Below, piece after piece: positions 42,235 through 44,399 of a stretch of 44,399 nt of DNA. Made by a program: the position numbers and the translations under genes. Numbering within the stretch: the stretch's first letter is position 1; each line of letters opens with the position of its first letter. Below the pieces are notes generated by a model. The model did not search any database and was not told where the DNA came from. It saw nothing but the letters and a program-made list of their open reading frames with translations. The DNA is from Brevibacterium sp. (lineage in GTDB: Bacteria > Actinomycetota > Actinomycetes > Actinomycetales > Brevibacteriaceae), in the NCBI RefSeq assembly GCF_031179145.1, contig NZ_JAPSIB010000005.1:1-44399 (forward strand), given 5' to 3'.

Positions 42235-43839
42235 ATGTCACACATGAAGATCAACGCACCAATGCCGCCCGGTTTCGATGCCGTGCTGACCGCTGGGGCC
42301 CTCGACTTCCTGGCGGCGCTGCACGACCGGTTCCGGATCCCGCGAGCGGATCTGCTCGAGGCGCGCCGGATCCGGGCGGCGAAGATCAGCCATGGAACTT
42401 TCCCGACATTCAAACCCGAGACCGAGGAGATCCGCAGCGACCCCTCGTGGAAGGTCGCAGGATTCGCGGGTGCTCCCGGGCTGGAGGATCGTCGGGTTGA
42501 GGTGACCGGACCCGTCACGGAACGTGAGACCGTCGCGGCACTCAACTCTCGGGCCAAGGTGTGGCTGGCCGATCTCGAGGACGCGACGAGTCCGACCTGG
42601 ATCAACATCATTACCGGCCAGCTCAATCTGATGAAGGCCGTGCGCGGTCGACTGCCCGGGGTCCACAACCAGACTCCGCCGGTGATCGGACTGCGGCCGC
42701 GTGGGTGGCATCTGCCCGAGAAGCACCTGCACTATGTCGACGACAACGACGCCGACTTCTCGGCGTCGGGGACGCTGGTCGACTTCGGCCTCTACTTCTT
42801 CCACAACGCTCGTGAGCTCATCGAGGACGGGTCGGGTCCCTACTTCTACCTGCCGAAGCTCGAATCCGCGCGGGAGGCCCGGCTGTGGAACGAGGTCTTC
42901 GTCTTCGCCCAGGAGCACCTCGGCATCGACCGCGGCACCATCCGGGCCACCGTTCACATCGAGACGATCACCGCGGCGTTCCAGATGGAGGAGATCCTCT
43001 GGGAGCTGCGCGAGCACTGTGCTGGCCTCAATGCGGCGCGTTGGGACTACTTCTTCTCGATCGTGAAGAACTTCAAGAAGTACCCCGAATTCGTCCTGCC
43101 TGACCGTGACAAGCTGACGATGACGATTCCGATGATGCGGGCCTTCACCGATCTGCTCGTCGCCACCTGCCATCGGCGCGGTGCCCATGCGATCGGCGGC
43201 ATGAGCAACCTCATGAGCAAGCATCCCGACAAGGAGTTCGTCGCCGCCGAATTCGCCCAGATGCGCGAGGACAAGGAGCGGGAGGTCGCCGATGGGTTCG
43301 ACGGGACCTGGGTCGCCGAACCGGCCCTCGTGCCCGTCGCCCTCGAGGTCTTCGACGAAGTGCTGGGGGACAAGCCGAACCAGCTCGATGTGCTGCGTGA
43401 GGACGTCGATGTCACCGCGGCTGACCTCCTCGACGTCCACGGGCTCGATCCGGAGGTCACCGAGGAGGGGGTGCGGCTGAACATCCGCGTCGCCATCGGC
43501 TACATGAATGCGTGGCTGGGCGGCAACGGGCATGTGGCGCTGGAGAATCTCATCGAGGATGCGTCGACGGCGGAGATCTGCCGGTCCCAGATCTGGCAGT
43601 GGACCCGGCACGGAGTCACCCTCGACAACGGCAAGCAGCTGACCCGCCGCCTGGTCGAGCGCTACATGGGGGAGGAGCTGGCTCTGATCGAGCGCCACCC
43701 CGCCGATCACTACACCGAGGCGGTGGAGCTCTTCCGTCAGTGCGCCCTCGACGACGCGTTCCCGGAGTTCATCACGATGCCGGCCTACACCGAGCACCTC
43801 GTCGACCGCGTTTCGAAGGGATCGATCTTCGCGGCGTGA
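42235..43839 (+). CDS. Malate synthase A, copy 2
   Basis: A 534-aa paralogue of the preceding gene, with the same motifs in order (LADLEDATSPTW, GLRPRGWHLPEKHL, KLESAREARLWN, RATVHIETITAAFQMEEILWELREHCAGL). The two also share the leader gggtgaggagaa and the start MSH. All catalytic segments are intact. Differences are spread over the whole length, so the duplication is not recent. ATG 42235 has GAGGAG at 7 nt. A strong terminator follows. Confidence 0.95.
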   Translation: MSHMKINAPMPPGFDAVLTAGALDFLAALHDRFRIPRADLLEARRIRAAKISHGTFPTFKPETEEIRSDPSWKVAGFAGAPGLEDRRVEVTGPVTERETVAALNSRAKVWLADLEDATSPTWINIITGQLNLMKAVRGRLPGVHNQTPPVIGLRPRGWHLPEKHLHYVDDNDADFSASGTLVDFGLYFFHNARELIEDGSGPYFYLPKLESAREARLWNEVFVFAQEHLGIDRGTIRATVHIETITAAFQMEEILWELREHCAGLNAARWDYFFSIVKNFKKYPEFVLPDRDKLTMTIPMMRAFTDLLVATCHRRGAHAIGGMSNLMSKHPDKEFVAAEFAQMREDKEREVADGFDGTWVAEPALVPVALEVFDEVLGDKPNQLDVLREDVDVTAADLLDVHGLDPEVTEEGVRLNIRVAIGYMNAWLGGNGHVALENLIEDASTAEICRSQIWQWTRHGVTLDNGKQLTRRLVERYMGEELALIERHPADHYTEAVELFRQCALDDAFPEFITMPAYTEHLVDRVSKGSIFAA

Positions 43840-43854
43840 GTCGCTGAAGAGCAA

Positions 43855-43893
43855 AGGGAAAGGGCAGCGGAGAGAATCCGCTGCCCTTTCCCT
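43855..43893. terminator. Strong bidirectional terminator
   Basis: Perfect 17-nt arms (43855-43871 and 43877-43893) with a 5-nt loop, between malate synthase copy 2 and the convergent surface-protein gene. Confidence 0.93.
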
Positions 43894-43954
43894 AATACCC
43901 TGACGCTCGGCCTCAGAGCACCGTCCTGCTGCTAGTTGATGTGCGCGCGAACGG

Positions 43955-44399
43955 TTAGCGCCCGGTCCGGGTCCGTCTGGTCAGCAGCAAGAGAGAAGCT
44001 CCGACTACGAGGAGCGCGATCGCGACTCCCACCATCCAGAGGTTACCGGCACCCGTTGTGGGAAGGTCCCCTCGTGCATCGGTGTCAGCAGTCACTTCTG
44101 CTCCTGCACCGGCATCGACTTGTCCGCTTGCGGTGGTGCTGGCGTCGGCGGTTGTGTTCACTCCGGCGGTTGCGTCGGCTGTGACTTCCGCTCCGGCGGT
44201 TGCGCCGGCGTCGGCGGTAGTGTTCACTCCGGCAGTTGCTTCGGCTGTGGCTTCCGCTCCGGCGGTTGCGCCGGCGTCGGCGGTGGTGTCGACGTTGGCC
44301 GTGGTGTTGACGTCGTCGGTGGCTTCGGCTGTGGCTTCCGCTCCGGCGGTTGCGCTGGCGTCGGCGGTGGTGTCGACGTTGGCCGTGGTGTTGACGTCG
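43955..44399 (-). CDS. LPXTG-anchored, Ala/Thr-repeat surface protein (N-terminus outside window)
   Basis: C-terminal ~148 residues of a sortase substrate. The end is a complete sorting signal: LPTTG, a hydrophobic helix (NLWMVGVAIALLVVGASLLLL) and a basic tail RRTRTGR, stop TAA at 43957-43955. Upstream the protein is a low-complexity stalk of Ala, Thr, Asp, Val and Glu in imperfect repeats. The frame is open to the window edge, so the start is not seen. It probably spans the cell wall. Confidence 0.9.
   Translation of the reverse strand, partial: DVNTTANVDTTADASATAGAEATAEATDDVNTTANVDTTADAGATAGAEATAEATAGVNTTADAGATAGAEVTADATAGVNTTADASTTASGQVDAGAGAEVTADTDARGDLPTTGAGNLWMVGVAIALLVVGASLLLLTRRTRTGR
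44150..44399. repeat. 84-bp and 66-bp tandem repeats coding the surface-protein stalk
   Basis: Two 28-aa units beginning DVNTTANVDTTADA (44398-44315 and 44314-44231), then 22-aa shortened units beginning GVNTTADA. The array continues beyond the window. Confidence 0.9.

Overview
The window is high-GC DNA, almost fully coding. It looks like chromosome of an actinobacterium, most likely Brevibacterium or a close relative in Micrococcales. The evidence is codon bias, good Shine-Dalgarno sites, an MhuD-type haem monooxygenase, an ECF42 sigma factor with its DGPF partner, RamB next to the glyoxylate genes, and an LPXTG surface protein. The genus is inference. No rRNA, tRNA, prophage or CRISPR array was seen.

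Layout. 1-1.1 kb: the 3' part of an MntR/DtxR regulator and a tail-to-tail hypothetical gene. 1.4-2.8 kb: a complete IS481-family element inserted in the loop of a palindrome behind a PiT phosphate transporter gene (2.9-4.5 kb), which has a PHO-box-like direct repeat upstream. 4.8-6.3 kb: an Erm-type 23S rRNA methyltransferase with an unusual C-terminal extension and a candidate 21-codon leader peptide carrying a basic-x-basic motif. 6.4-11.5 kb: HdeD-like and band-7 membrane proteins, a HAD/MurI pair, an AraC regulator, a VOC protein and a thioesterase. 11.6-12.8 kb: a CaiB/BaiF CoA-transferase.

13-22.2 kb is a one-carbon block. A dimethylglycine oxidase-like FAD/GcvT fusion is translationally coupled to its own EtfB-EtfA and faces an IclR regulator. 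Beside it a MetF reductase and a DmdA-like GcvT demethylase diverge from an AT-rich operator, followed by an APC permease. Together these could strip methyl groups from a methylated amine or sulfonium compound onto tetrahydrofolate and pass electrons to ETF. The substrate is not known from sequence.

22.4-24.6 kb: KtrB-KtrA potassium uptake. 24.6-29.9 kb: a Csc-like sucrose system (LacI repressor, permease, GH32 invertase, fructokinase) with a clear promoter and an 18-bp perfect operator. 29.9-34.1 kb: MhuD-like haem monooxygenase, FmdA/FmdB formamidase genes, and a DGPF-ECF42 sigma pair. 34.2-37.2 kb: an orphan adenine methyltransferase and an LhgO-like oxidase with a 174-residue acidic insertion. 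37.3-43.9 kb: RamB, isocitrate lyase and two tandem malate synthase genes. 43.9 kb to the end: the C-terminal part of a repeat-rich LPXTG protein.

The most striking structural theme is short tandem repeats (12-37 bp periods) at or immediately after stop codons of many unrelated genes (erm, murI, VOC, ktrB, fmdB, the methyltransferase, lhgO). In several, the duplicated unit contains the stop codon itself. Two genes (mntR, araC) carry in-frame 18-bp repeats that insert hexapeptide arrays, and a ~61-nt palindromic element recurs 3' of two genes 21 kb apart.
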